Shown: positions 22,291 through 33,300 of the stretch, one piece after another
How positions within the stretch are numbered: position 1 is the stretch's first letter
How the letters are laid out: the number at the start of each line of letters is the position of its first letter
Assembly (NCBI GenBank): GCA_015680685.1
Contig: MNCI01013865.1
Coordinates: 489,172-553,171, forward strand
Direction: 5' to 3'
DNA: 64,000 nucleotides
DNA from: Gnetum montanum
Taxonomy: Eukaryota > Streptophyta > Gnetopsida > Gnetales > Gnetaceae
Notes under the pieces: model-generated
The model's input: only the letters and a program-made list of their open reading frames with translations
Databases searched by the model: none
What the model was told of the DNA's origin: nothing
Translations under genes and position numbers: made by a program

Positions 22291-24220
22291 TGTAGCAAAT
22301 GAAAACGTTGACATTTGGAAACACTGAGAGGTCATCAGTCGGATAGTCTTAACCCTAGATTCGTGTGAGGGTCATGCTGGATGAAATAGAAACAGGGTGC
22401 CTTGAATGGTATGGTCGATTAGAAAAGGACTTAATCGGTGTTACTAAACCTTTTGCAAACATGTAGCTTGAAAAAAAAATTTATATCTTAAAATATTGAT
22501 TGTTATATTGTGAGGAAACGAAAATGATGTAAAATACAACGATAAGCAAGAGAATGAAGTAAACTGGAGTTAAGAAATGCACCACTTCAAGATTACAACT
22601 TTACTTTTTCAAGGTGGATACAATTGTTCATGCGATGCTAGGAAGCACAGAGATCCAAAAAGTAACCAGGACATTCAAAAGCAAGCCAACTGTATGCTTG
22701 AACATAGTTTCAAGAGCTAACAATGCACAATGCTACAATAGCGATAGAAAAGAGCTAACAGAATGCCAAACGAGAATGCTAACTATTTGATTTTTTGTCA
22801 GCTCAAGAATGTTTACAATGCTCAAGATTGCCAAATTGATTCTTTCCAAGACCAATTTTTGTAAAACTTGCCAAAAAAATTTTCCAGCTTGTGAATTTTT
22901 ACAAATTGGTTTTGCCCTTTGAATTGCCAAATTGCCAACTTTTGTCAACCCTTTGAGCATTGCTCGTCAAGGTATTTATAGGGCTAGGAACATGTGAGAA
23001 ATGTAGTTTTGATGCCACATGCCCTCAACCTACAAGGTGTTGACCTATCCATGCTACATGAACATGTAAAGCTGACTAATTGACGAGCTTGCCATGCTAC
23101 AATTACGCCATAAAAACATACAGATGTGTGCCAACAATGCAAACAAGGAGTAAAGTACACAAGTGTAGCATATCTTCCTACTATGTTGTGCTATGCTATG
23201 GAGCATAACATGTTAGCGTACCATGGCTACTTGCTACGCTATGCTACGCCCCATTGCCTACTACACTATGTTACATCGTGGAGCGTAGCATGTTAGTATA
23301 ACATAGCTACTTGATACGCTGTGCTATGCTATGTAGCATAGCATAGCATAGGTACTTGTTACACTGTGCTATGCTATGTAGCATAGCATAGTGTAGCCAC
23401 CAGTTTGAAGAAGAAATATGCATTGGGATTAATTACAAGTCTTGGAAGCCTTTGAAGTGTGTTGGTTGTTTCTTCATGTTTTCTACGCTACCTAGTGTAG
23501 CATAGAGTAGAAGCTAGCCTTAACTATGATTTTCATTGCAAACGTTTGTAGATCATGCTGATAATATGCAACCTTTTCTCTTTGTGATTTGAATCCTACG
23601 AACTTGCTGATCTTGCATTTCTGAGACACCTTTCATCGTTCTTGCATCATTGCTACATTGTGCTATACTACATAGCATAGCAGCCAACAAAGCCTACCTT
23701 TTTCTTAATCTGCTACTTTTCTAGTAAAAGGAGTTATGCTAAAGGACTTGAAGTTGAGTGAAGTAACTAGTTTTTAAAGGTCGGGGGTGCTTGCTAAGTG
23801 CAATTCAAATCACTAAGTAAGCTTGGCCTTTCTATCTTGCTTTTGCTACGCTGTGCTATGCTGCGTAGCATAGCATTGCGTAGCACTTAATCTTGCAACT
23901 GTCTTCTAAGGCTTGCTATGCTACATAGCGTAGTGTAGCATAGCAAACTTCTTGACTAGAAAACTTTATGAACTATTTTGCGTAGCCTGAGCACCATCGA
24001 CAACCCCACGCATCACTTCTGAGTAGACTATTAGCTATATGAACTACCCAGATGGGTAAGCCAGAGACTTTGGTGTGCCTGTCAACACTAGAAATAGAAA
24101 ATTTACTAAAACTAGATATTCTAAACTCAAAGCATCCATTTCTTACCGAAGTGACATGACACTGCCTAAATTCCAAGGACCTGGTGAAGTAAGAATGCCT
24201 TGAAAATTTAGGGTGTTTCA
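22291..24220 (-). repeat. Element 6 left (3') LTR, 1930 bp
   Basis: Bounded by the target duplication and the polypurine tract. The minus-strand TATA (CCCTATAAATACC, 22971-22983) has about 1.2 kb of U3 on its 3'-coordinate side. The U3 (about 23160-23960) is packed with imperfect palindromes of the type CTATGCTATGTAGCATAGC. Confidence 0.9.
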
Positions 24221-24290
24221 TTGGCCCCTCTTTGTCGACGTCTGGAGGATGGACCCAAGAGACGTCGACAAAGAATATGAAACACCATGG
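24221..24290 (-). other. Polypurine tract inside a perfect hairpin
   Basis: The minus strand reads AAAGAGGGGCCAA directly before the LTR. Beside it CTTTGTCGACGTCT (24230-24243) is exactly complementary to AGACGTCGACAAAG (24260-24273). Further out, the LTR tip GGTGTTTCA (24212-24220) is mirrored by TGAAACACC (24278-24286). Confidence 0.7.
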
Positions 24291-25560
24291 AAGAAAAAAT
24301 GGTAATAGTTTTTTTTGATGATCTCCAATATGTTTCTTAGCTATGCTTGAGAGTGTTTCATTGGTTATGCAGCGGAGACAGAAGGGCTCAACGGAGAGGG
24401 AAGGAGGTTCGGGAAAATGCTAAAGATGAAATGTAACAGAATCCCTTGTGGGAGTGCTTGTGAGGGAGTTGTTTGCATGGTCATCTTCACTTTTGCTGAC
24501 CTTTGACCCCTCATAGAAATGTTTAGAGATGGTACTTGTGAAACAACTTATGTGCCATTTGTTTTAGGCACATTTTCTTGCGTGTGAGCTCTTGCTCTCT
24601 TATACTTTTGCCGTTGCTATTTTTCCTTTTACATTTGCCAAAACACCTTATCCCAAGACAGGTGTTTCTTTCCTAGGATGAGTTGTGTTACATCGACATG
24701 GGGCTTTAACCTACCTATAGATGCTTCCCATGCAATGAGTTGTGTTACAAGCATCATGGACTTTGTGGTTGACCATATGGGAGGGCTTGACAAGCATCGG
24801 AAAGATTGTAAAAGAGGGGAGAGAGTGAAAATTATGGGTGCAAGGAATGAGATAAGGGAGCTTAAGGGAGAGGGAGGATAGAATGTGCACTCTGAAGTAG
24901 CCAAGCTAATCAAGACAACCACCTTGTAACATTGTAGCATTTGCTGCCATGGCGAGACGCACCTTCGATCAACGCCCCTCTAGTCTACACCCTACAAACA
25001 TGATAGAGAACAAACCAAGAGAAACAACCATGATGCAAAATGAAGGAAAATGTCTTGCTATGGATGCTATTGGAGTAATTGATGTTGTTGTTGAGACAAG
25101 TGACGTCCAAACTAGGAAGGCCAGTAGCGGCCTTGGTAGCATCAACGTGGAGGAGCTGGCATTGAGGAGGCTAGGAGTTGTTATGAATGCAAATGCTCAG
25201 GAATCCCCATCAAAGGCAAGCATTCTCAATTTAGCTATGATATTGGCTACTAAACAGCCAAACATCTCTTGAGCTTGGATGTTGGCATGGGTTGAAGGTT
25301 AACAATACTATGGATAGGCCACAAAACTACTAGAACTCCAGCACTAGGCACTAACCAAGGAAGCTACTACTAGGGAAATGAGCTATGGTGCTAGTAGGTC
25401 CAAAGGGTTAGCATGATGTCTTGTGACATCTCTAGAGGATTAGCAAGATGTTAGGAGTATCAGCACTCCATATCTTCTAGAGGGTGTTTCCATGGCTTCG
25501 TGAACTAAATTCTAAAACTGCAAAGTCCCACCCTGTGTTGGCACTGTGCACATTCGCTTA
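24291..25560. other. Element 6 3' tail, nothing recognised
   Basis: It holds two plus-strand frames (24678-24881 and 24949-25272) and one minus-strand frame (24629-24940). None shows a known motif. The plus frame at 24949-25272 (107 codons, starting MARRTFDQRP) is the longest, with no visible promoter or splice context. I treat the region as untranslated tail. Confidence 0.4.
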
Positions 25561-25569
25561 TTGTGTACT

Positions 25570-26090
25570 AGTGTAGATGCATGCTGAGGATGTGCCATGA
25601 ACCTAGTTTAAGGTCCTGGTAGACCATGATGTGCTGGTTTAAGGTCCTAGCAAACCGCTGTGCTAGTTTAAGGTCCTAGAAAACCATATATGCTAGTTTA
25701 ATGTCATAGCAGATGGTCATTGTTCTAGTTTAAGGTCCTAGCAGACCTCTTTGCTAGTTTAACATTGTAGCAGATGGTGGATGAGCTAGTTTAAGGTCCT
25801 AATAGACCATATGTGCTAGTTTAAGGTCCTAGCAGACCACTTTGCCAATTTATATTCGTAGCGGACTATTTGTCCAGTTTATAGCCATAGCAGACTGTCT
25901 GTGCTAGTTTATAGTCATAGCAAACTGTCTATGCTAGTTTTATGTCATAGCAGATGAGCTTTACCTATTTTACATCGTAGCAGATGTTGGTGATTCTTTG
26001 CTAGTTTAATGTTGTCATACACATTTTCTCACCTTTGCCAATTTTATGTCATAGTGGATGTTTGTTTGCTAGTTTTACAACATAACAAAC
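25570..26090. repeat. Minisatellite, CTAGTTTAAGGTCCTAGCAGACC type
   Basis: About 14 degenerate units of roughly 32-38 bp, each with CTAGTTTA followed by a GTC/GTA...AGCAGAC core. Related units recur at 29695-30035 and 36611-36922, at both edges of the antisense gene. Confidence 0.8.
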
Positions 26091-26239
26091 GAGCTTACCG
26101 TGTTCATGCTTTAGATGTAGTATGGCTTGAGATACGAGTGATTCACCAGATTTGCAAACTTGTTGCCATCCATGTCCACCATCTTGAAGGCCCCATTCCC
26201 AAAGGATTTTGTGACCATGTATGAACCTTCCTAGTTTGC

Positions 26240-27180
26240 TGAGAATTTGTTCATATACTCATGGACAGCCTTGAGAACGAGGTCTCCCTTTTGTATTAGC
26301 CGTTGATGCAGATTTGCATGATGTATTTGTCATTGCTTATTTAGGTAATGCTCTATGTGACTCAGTGTTTGTGTGCACTCCTCCTCTATTGAGTCTTAAC
26401 TCATTATTTTGGGCTTCACTCATGACATTAGATAGGATCATCTAGAGTGATGGCACCTGCAACTCAAGAGGTGACACCGCTTCAGATCCATAAATAATAC
26501 TATAAGGTGTCTTACTTGTTGCAATCCTGCATGTCTTCATGTAAGCCCACAACACATAGAGGATTTGCTCATGCCATCGCCTCTTGCTATTGTCAAGAAT
26601 TCTTTTCAACAAGTTGATGATGGACTTATTTTTAGCCTCTGCCTCTTCATTTTCCTATGGGTAATATGGCAAGGAGAATGATTATTTAATGCCAAGATTG
26701 TTGTAGAAGGTTCAACTTTCTGTACTACTAAACTGTGGACCGTTGTCGGTCACAATAGTTATGGGAAGTCCAAACCTTGTCACTATGTTTCCCAAGATAA
26801 AGTGGCAAATCTACTAAGATGTAGTCTTCCTCAGGGGGATAACCTCTACCCACTTGGTAAAATACTCAGTGGTGGTGATGATGAAGCTATGCCTTGCGAA
26901 GAACTTAGGCGTGATAGGTCTTATGAGGTCTAGTCCCCATCACTGGAAAGGCCACATAATCTACATAAGATGCAGCTTTATAGGTGAAACATGTATGAGA
27001 TTTTTGTATCTTTGGCACGTAACACATCTTGACTTTGGCCAAGCAATCATGCTCCATGTGAGGCCAATAGTACCCTAGATGTATGATTTTTGTAGTCATA
27101 GCCCTTGGTGCTATGTGTCCACCACATAGTCCCTCGTGTACTTCATTAACCACCTTCTGCACTTACTCCTCATTTACACA
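26240..27180 (-). pseudogene. Integrase of element 6
   Basis: Zinc-finger part at 27162-26905: EVHEGLCGGHIAPRAM, GYYWPHMEHDCLAKVKMC, the HHCC pattern of the Tat lineage (second Cys pair altered to YVPK). Core remnants follow on minus down to about 26400, broken by stops and frameshifts. The order after RNase H and the VHEGLCGGH motif give the family. The enzyme is clearly inactive. Confidence 0.75.
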
Positions 27181-27599
27181 TGCCAGCAATATCCCATCAT
27201 AGGAGCATTTGCATAGGGTGTTGTCTTCCATGAGCACATATTGTCGAGCATGCTTACGAATCGCATCTCTCTTGGTAAATGTCAATCCACTTGGGGGCTT
27301 GCCATGTTGTAGGTAGGCTTTAATGTTGGTGTACCACTCCTAAGTATCCGCAGCACTAATAGAGGCTACGTGTCCCACCTGAGTGATAGGATCAGTACAC
27401 ACGGTAATCGAGGTTGGCAGACTTGCGAACAAGTGTGATGAAATATTTAACATTAGGATGGCCAGTGCGTCTACTACAGTGCTTTTGTTGTGTGGCATGT
27501 GTTGCACATCTGTAATTTTAAACTATTTGAGTAGGCTTTTTCCTAAGTCACAATAGGGTTGCATGTGTGTAGCTTTGCAGGTGTAGACCTTGATGATTT

Positions 27600-28530
27600 G
27601 ATTCACAACTAACTATGAATCTTCGCGAATTGCCAGGTGTTGTATGCTTAATGCTTGGGTAGCTAGAAGGCCCCTGAGTAACCCCTTGTACTCTACCATG
27701 TTGTTTCTACAAGGGAACACAAAATGATAAGCTAAAGGATGCATTTCCCCAGAGAAGAATGAAATGATAGTAGCCGCACTACCCCCTCGCATGGTCGGGG
27801 TGCCATCAAAATGCAAAGTAGCTTTAAGATGTGATGGGACAACATTCATAGTGCTAACATGCTCATTTCAGAATTCAGGATCTATGATCTCTTGATTGTC
27901 GATGGATGAGGTCGTAAGTTGTGTTGCTATGGCTTAACCTTTCATCGACGATTGGCTCACATAATGCAAATCAAATTCTTTTGTTATTGCTTTCCATCGG
28001 GCTATCCTACTACTTTCATACAGATTTTTTGTGATAGCCTGGAGCATGTTGCTTTTGCAAATAATGTTAATTTTTCTACGAAATAGCTAGTGTCTCCATT
28101 TCTTCAATGCAAACACTAAGGTAAGGTATTTTCTCTCTAACTCATTGTATTTCGCTTGATATTCTATCAGTGCATGACTTAGGTAGTACACTGGTATCTC
28201 AAAACCGTCGTCCCATTTCTGACATAACAATGCTGTGATAGACCTATCTAAGATGGCAAGGTAGATGAAGAAAGGCTTGTCCCTCTATGGTGGATAAATA
28301 GTTGGGAGGTGCAAGAGGTCTTTCTTTAGATCATCGATGGCTTGTTGGCACTGTGGTGTCTATTCAAAGTTAACCCCTTTCTTTAGTAGATGTTACATGT
28401 GGTGTAACTTGTCAGTTAACTTTACTATAAACCTTCTGATGAACTACACTCTACCTAGTAACCCTCATAGTTCTTTAAGGTTTTTAGGAGGTGCTAGGTT
28501 GACAATGGCCTTAACTTTGTCAGGGTCCAC
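27600..28530 (-). pseudogene. RNase H region of element 6, including a second RNase H-like domain
   Basis: At 27849-27613 the frame reads ATLHFDGTPTMRGGSAATI, LAYHFVFPCRNNMVEYKG and LATQALSIQHLAIREDS. This is the plant/archaeal-type RNase H (FDG, E in NNMVEYK, D of EDS) that Tat-lineage elements carry in addition to the ordinary RNase H. The usual RNase H next to RT (28500-27900) is badly decayed. Two RNase H domains support the Tat/Ogre assignment. Confidence 0.7.
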
Positions 28531-29560
28531 TCATATTCTAGCCTCCGATACTAAAAACCCTAACATGCATCTGGTTCTCACCCTGAAGACATACTTTTTA
28601 GGACTAAGGTGCAAATTGTACATCTGGCAACATTTGAGGACTACACCTAGATTGTTGGGATGATCAACAGCTTCTTTAGATTTCACCGCTATGTCATGCA
28701 CATAGTCATTCAGCATTTCTAAGATGTAGTTACCAAAGATGTAAGTCATGGCTCACAGGTAGGTTGCTCTAGCGTTCTTAAGCCCAAAAGGAATCATAGT
28801 GCATCAAAAGGTACCCCATGGGGTCATGAAGGTTATTGTTAACTGATGCTCTGGGTTAATGTGAATTTGGTTGTAGCTGGAGAAACCATCCATGAAGGAT
28901 AACAGAGCATGACTAGTCATAGTTTCAATGAGTTGATCAATGCTTGGAAGTGGGAAATCGTGTTTGATCATTTCCTTGTTCAGATCTTGGAAGTCTATAC
29001 AGATTCGTATTCCTCCCATTTTCTTAGAAACTACAATGATGTTGGACATCCATTCCAAGTAATCGACTACCTGAATGAAACCAGCCTAGTATAGCTTGGT
29101 GATTTCATCCTGTATGGCCAGTGAAATCTCTAGTTTAACCTTATGAGCCTTTTGCTTAACCAATTTCATGTGCAGGTCTAAGACGATGTTGTGTTGTATC
29201 AACCTTGGATCTAAACCCAGCATGTCGTTGTATGACCATGAAAAGACTTCAATGTTATCTTGCATAATTTTGACCACATCTTTGTGTGTTTGCAAATCTA
29301 GGAGGAAACTAAGTTTCAACATTTTTCACTCCCCCTGGATGTGGTCATAGGAGTTTTGATGAGAGGATCCTCAGTTACATCCCCAGCCTCTAAATCTAGG
29401 GTTTGGACAAAATGCTTAGGCTAGTCTAGGGATGTTTCTAAGGACATTATGGTGCTAACTGTGGGTGATTCCCAATCTATTAGATCTAGGTTCAGTTGTC
29501 CCACAAGCTTGCCATGTGGACCTGCAAAAGCTAAAGGCGAAGAGAGTTCACAGTGGATTT
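28531..29560 (-). pseudogene. Reverse transcriptase of element 6
   Basis: Pieces on minus: a linker from 29560; 29322-29086 with DNIEVFSWSYNDMLGLDPRL; 29058-28804 with MEWMSNIIVVSKKMGGIRIC, DFPLPSIDQLIETM and LLSFMDGFSSYNQIHINPE (motif A); 28749-28531 with LNDYVHDIAVKSKE. The catalytic YxDD box is YVHD, so one of the two aspartates is lost. Motifs are typical of the Tat/Ogre branch. Protease should lie directly upstream but is 7.5 kb away, beyond the antisense block. Confidence 0.85.
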
Positions 29561-29694
29561 TCATTCTTACTCAACCTAAGAAAATGAGATGAAAGTCTAG
29601 TTAAGAGATACCTATTGGTAGTAATCGTGTATAGTGAAAATTTGCAAAGTAGCAATGAGATGTAATTGATAAAGTATGATGCAAATCTTGAAAT

Positions 29695-30035
29695 TTGTCA
29701 GTTTAAGGTCATGGTGGACTGCTAATACGTAAAAATGTAAAACTACTAAAAAATGCAAAAATGCTGATGTGAAAATGCAAAAATGCTAGTTTAATGTTAT
29801 TGCGAACTGCTTAGACCTAAAGTGCAAAACTACTAGTATAAAGAGTGGAAAGCTGCTAGTGTAAAAATGTAAAACTGCTAATGTAAAGATGAAAAATCAC
29901 TAGTTTAATGTCATTGCAAACTACAAACGTGTAAAAGGTCAAAAATACTAGTTTAAGGTCTTTTTGGGCTGCTAACTAGAGTGAAACTATATGCTAGGAG
30001 TGCTAGTTTAAGGTCTTTTCAGACCATTAACTAGA
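29695..30035. repeat. Minisatellite at the promoter edge of the antisense gene
   Basis: Degenerate units containing CTAGTTTAAGGTC or CTAGTTTAATGTCATTGC followed by GACTGCTAA-like words. Related to 25570-26090 and 36611-36922. Confidence 0.65.
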
Positions 30036-30176
30036 TTTTTTTTGGGAAGGCAAATGGCTAGCTTGAAGTGTGTCAAGGCTCTTTGCCCAAGCCCACCTAT
30101 GTTAATGCAAATACTGCTACAATGTCTACATTAAACGAAGAGAGAGAATGACAAGTTTCCTTTTCACCATTGCGGC

Positions 30177-30185
30177 TATAAATAG
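30177..30185 (+). promoter_or_regulatory. TATA box of the antisense gene
   Basis: Plus strand TATAAATAG in a GC-richer setting (GGCTATAAATAGGG), 134 bp before the first ATG at 30311. No plus-strand LTR is nearby, so this looks like an internal promoter. Confidence 0.6.
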
Positions 30186-30310
30186 GGATTAACCCTTGGT
30201 AAACTCGTCATTTTCACCGTAACAGCGTAGAGCCCAAATTCGGAGCGTACGGTCCATTCGAAGCATAGAGCAATTGTACTGATAGAAAGCAAGGCAATTT
30301 CGACATAGCA

Positions 30311-33300
30311 ATGAGGAAAGAGTCTACAAGCAAGACGATGGCTCCTAAGAAAGAACGTAAACACCCGGTGCTCGCTAGGGTCGATGAAGTGAAGGAAACC
30401 CTAGGGTGTGTCATGCAGGTGCGTGTCATGGTGTGAGAGGAGACACCGTTGACCCAGTAGGCTGCTATGCTTCCTCTATTTTCTCATGCTTCTATTATTA
30501 TTTTTTTTCTTGCTTTTGTTTTTGCAATTTTGTTTTAGCTATCTACATTTTCTGTCATCACGTTGTCATTGTTTTGGCCCTTACACCATCTTTGTTGCCA
30601 TTTTGGCCACGGTGGATGTACAGACACTATGCTAAGGTTGCATGCAAGGTGTCCTAGACCACCATCGCTACAGCTATCATTACCGCAGAGGCCTAGAAGA
30701 TTTGAGCTACTTGGCATGCAAATAGCATAGCATAGGATCCTTAGGAGGGTTTGGCCATGTGTGATGTGATGGTGTGACATGTGTTTTGTCAGGGCGTAAT
30801 ATTAATCCCTTTGTTAAGGCTAATCGCTATGTTGCTATGCTAAGCTAATTTTGCTATGCTATTGCCTTTGTGTTTTTGCTACGCTATGTGCATGAAGAGA
30901 ATTGTGCTACACTATTTGCTAAAATGCTAGTTTTGCTATGCTATGTGTTTATTGCACTCAGACATGATGCTAACATTTGCTATTGTGTTGTGTAGGGTAG
31001 TGCTAAGGTCAATTTTGATTGTCTTAGAAATTGTAGGGGTCCTGTGCTACGTGAGCATACTAGTGGCCAATGTTCCTCCACCCCATACACGTGTGGGGAA
31101 GTAGGTGGCTTGGTTGTGAGAGGGAGCGTAGGAGTTCCTACAATTTCTTGTCCAATGCTTTAGCATGATTGTTTTATCAATCTTGGCAGAGGAGGTAGTA
31201 GCCACCATAACAGAAACCCTATTTCCTAGGGAAAACTGGGGTATTCTATGATTTTTGACAGATGGAGCAATTAGTAGTGGGAAGGGAGAAGGATCCAGTC
31301 AACACCCTAGAAACTTGAGGCATTTGGCTTGGATCTGGGATATGCCTGAGTACAATTACTACTATCGCTACAAAACATTATTTATTGCATGTCATATGGG
31401 AATGTGCTTCCAAAATCCACTAGGAACCTTTTACAGTGTTGGCAGGTGAGTTTTGTAGCCATGTTCCACTACACTATGTAATATTTGCTACACTAGCCAA
31501 ATGTTAATGGTGTGTTTTTGTTACCAGGTTTTACATCAACAAGGATGTGCTTCACAACGATACGAATGTGTTGACTTTAGTACAAATGGTGTTGCAGGAG
31601 TTTTCTTCTACTGAGAACATGCACATAGGTGTGATAGGCTAGTGTGGGGATGAGTACCAAACCTACCCAACCTAGTATCCCAAACTCTACAATAGATGCA
31701 AGGAGTCCAATTGGTTGGATGAGGGATGGGCACCCTTCAAAGCGATCATCGTTGAAGATGTCATGGTCAATCTTCCACCATTGCCATCACTATTTAAGCC
31801 TGGTAAACTAAATAGTAGTTACTGCATGCTCAAATGTCATCACTATTTTTGTGTTTTTTGTGTTTTTTTTGTGCTAACTGCTTCTGTGCAAACTGCTATA
31901 GGGAAAAAGAAGTCCCAGAAGGTGACAGTGATAACCTCTGGGAACCAGGAGGCCAACATCTACTTCAAGTATGGGGAGGTAGATGAGAGCCAATGTTGGA
32001 TATGCAACATGGCCTCAGAATCCCTAGTCAAGCATCTTCAAGATGCTAGGCTTATGGATTTGTTCCTCACCCCAAATCCAAGCATCCCCACAATTGAGAT
32101 GCTTGCCCTAGCTAACTCCTTTTTCAACAGGGTAGACTGCTTCCGCACATGTGTACACAGTGTGTGGGTGGTCATTGAAATCAATGACCAGCTATTCGTG
32201 GACCTTTTCGATGTCCCTGTTGATGGTCCCCTCATAGGGTCAAAGACCAAGAAATAGGTGAACCATTAGAAGAAGGATATTTAGGAGTGGTTAGGGGTTG
32301 CAAAAGAGCAAAAGGGGATCCCTATGGAGAAGGTCAAGCCAAGACCTACCAAAGAGGTTTATCCCATCTTTCATGCTTGCACGTTCCCCTAGCTACCTTT
32401 CCAAGGAAAGATCCTTGAGATTGAGCAAGCTTGGATGATGTGGGAGGTCATGGAAGAGGGGGCTCACTACAATTGGGCTAGGTATCTATGCAAAGGCCTA
32501 TAAACTAATATTGTGGCACTTCATAAGAAGCAGGAGTCCTATTTCAATGTGACCTATGCCTTTTACATAGCCTATTTGCAATGTTTCATAGAGGTTTTGG
32601 TAGTCCATGAGAATGGTGTCTGGGTTATGCAAAATCACAATCAGATTTCCAAACCGTGGATCTACCAAATCCTCTAGACCACTTGAGCTGAAGATCCCCC
32701 AGAAGCTATTGGGGAGTCATTCTCTATGATGAGTAAGGATCAGGTGGCCCGCAACTTTCGTGGCCAAGATACCATAGGAGAGGCACCCCCTTCTACTGCC
32801 GATAGCATATCACAGGGGAAACATCTCATTGCTAAGATAGTGGCCATTATGTCATGATGAAAGAGGCCTCCTTCAGCTAAGGAAACCCTCTGTATGAAAG
32901 AAGAGGAGGGGCAAACATTGTAGTTTAATTTATGAAGGATGCAACCTCCCATCAGTAAATTCCTATGTTTATTTCTTAGCCTATTTTGTGAATGCCTACT
33001 ATGCTAAGTAGCGAAGTGTAGTGTAGCATCTACTTTAAGTTAACTTGCTTTGAGCTAATACAAATATGTTTTTTTTCTACTAGAGGAAGAAGAGGAAGAG
33101 GAAGAAGGTGATGAAGAGGTGTTAACCCCCCCAAAAAAGGGCAACAAATAAAGACACAGAGGCCCCAGTCTTAGAGCAAAGGGCCCTAATCAAGAGGGAA
33201 GGAGCTCTTGTCACTACGGGGCTCTTGTTATTAAGGAAAATCCTTCTAACAAGGAGGACATTTTTGGAGATGAAGAGGAGTCTCCTATGGATGAAGAGAA

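Noticed and set aside
24949-25272. Plus-strand 107-codon frame as a second antisense gene of element 6
   Set aside because: No promoter, no splice context and no known motif; left as an unrecognised tail.
25570-26090. Regularly spaced repeats resembling a CRISPR array
   Set aside because: Units are degenerate and spacers are not unique sequence of constant length; the setting is a plant retroelement. It is a minisatellite.
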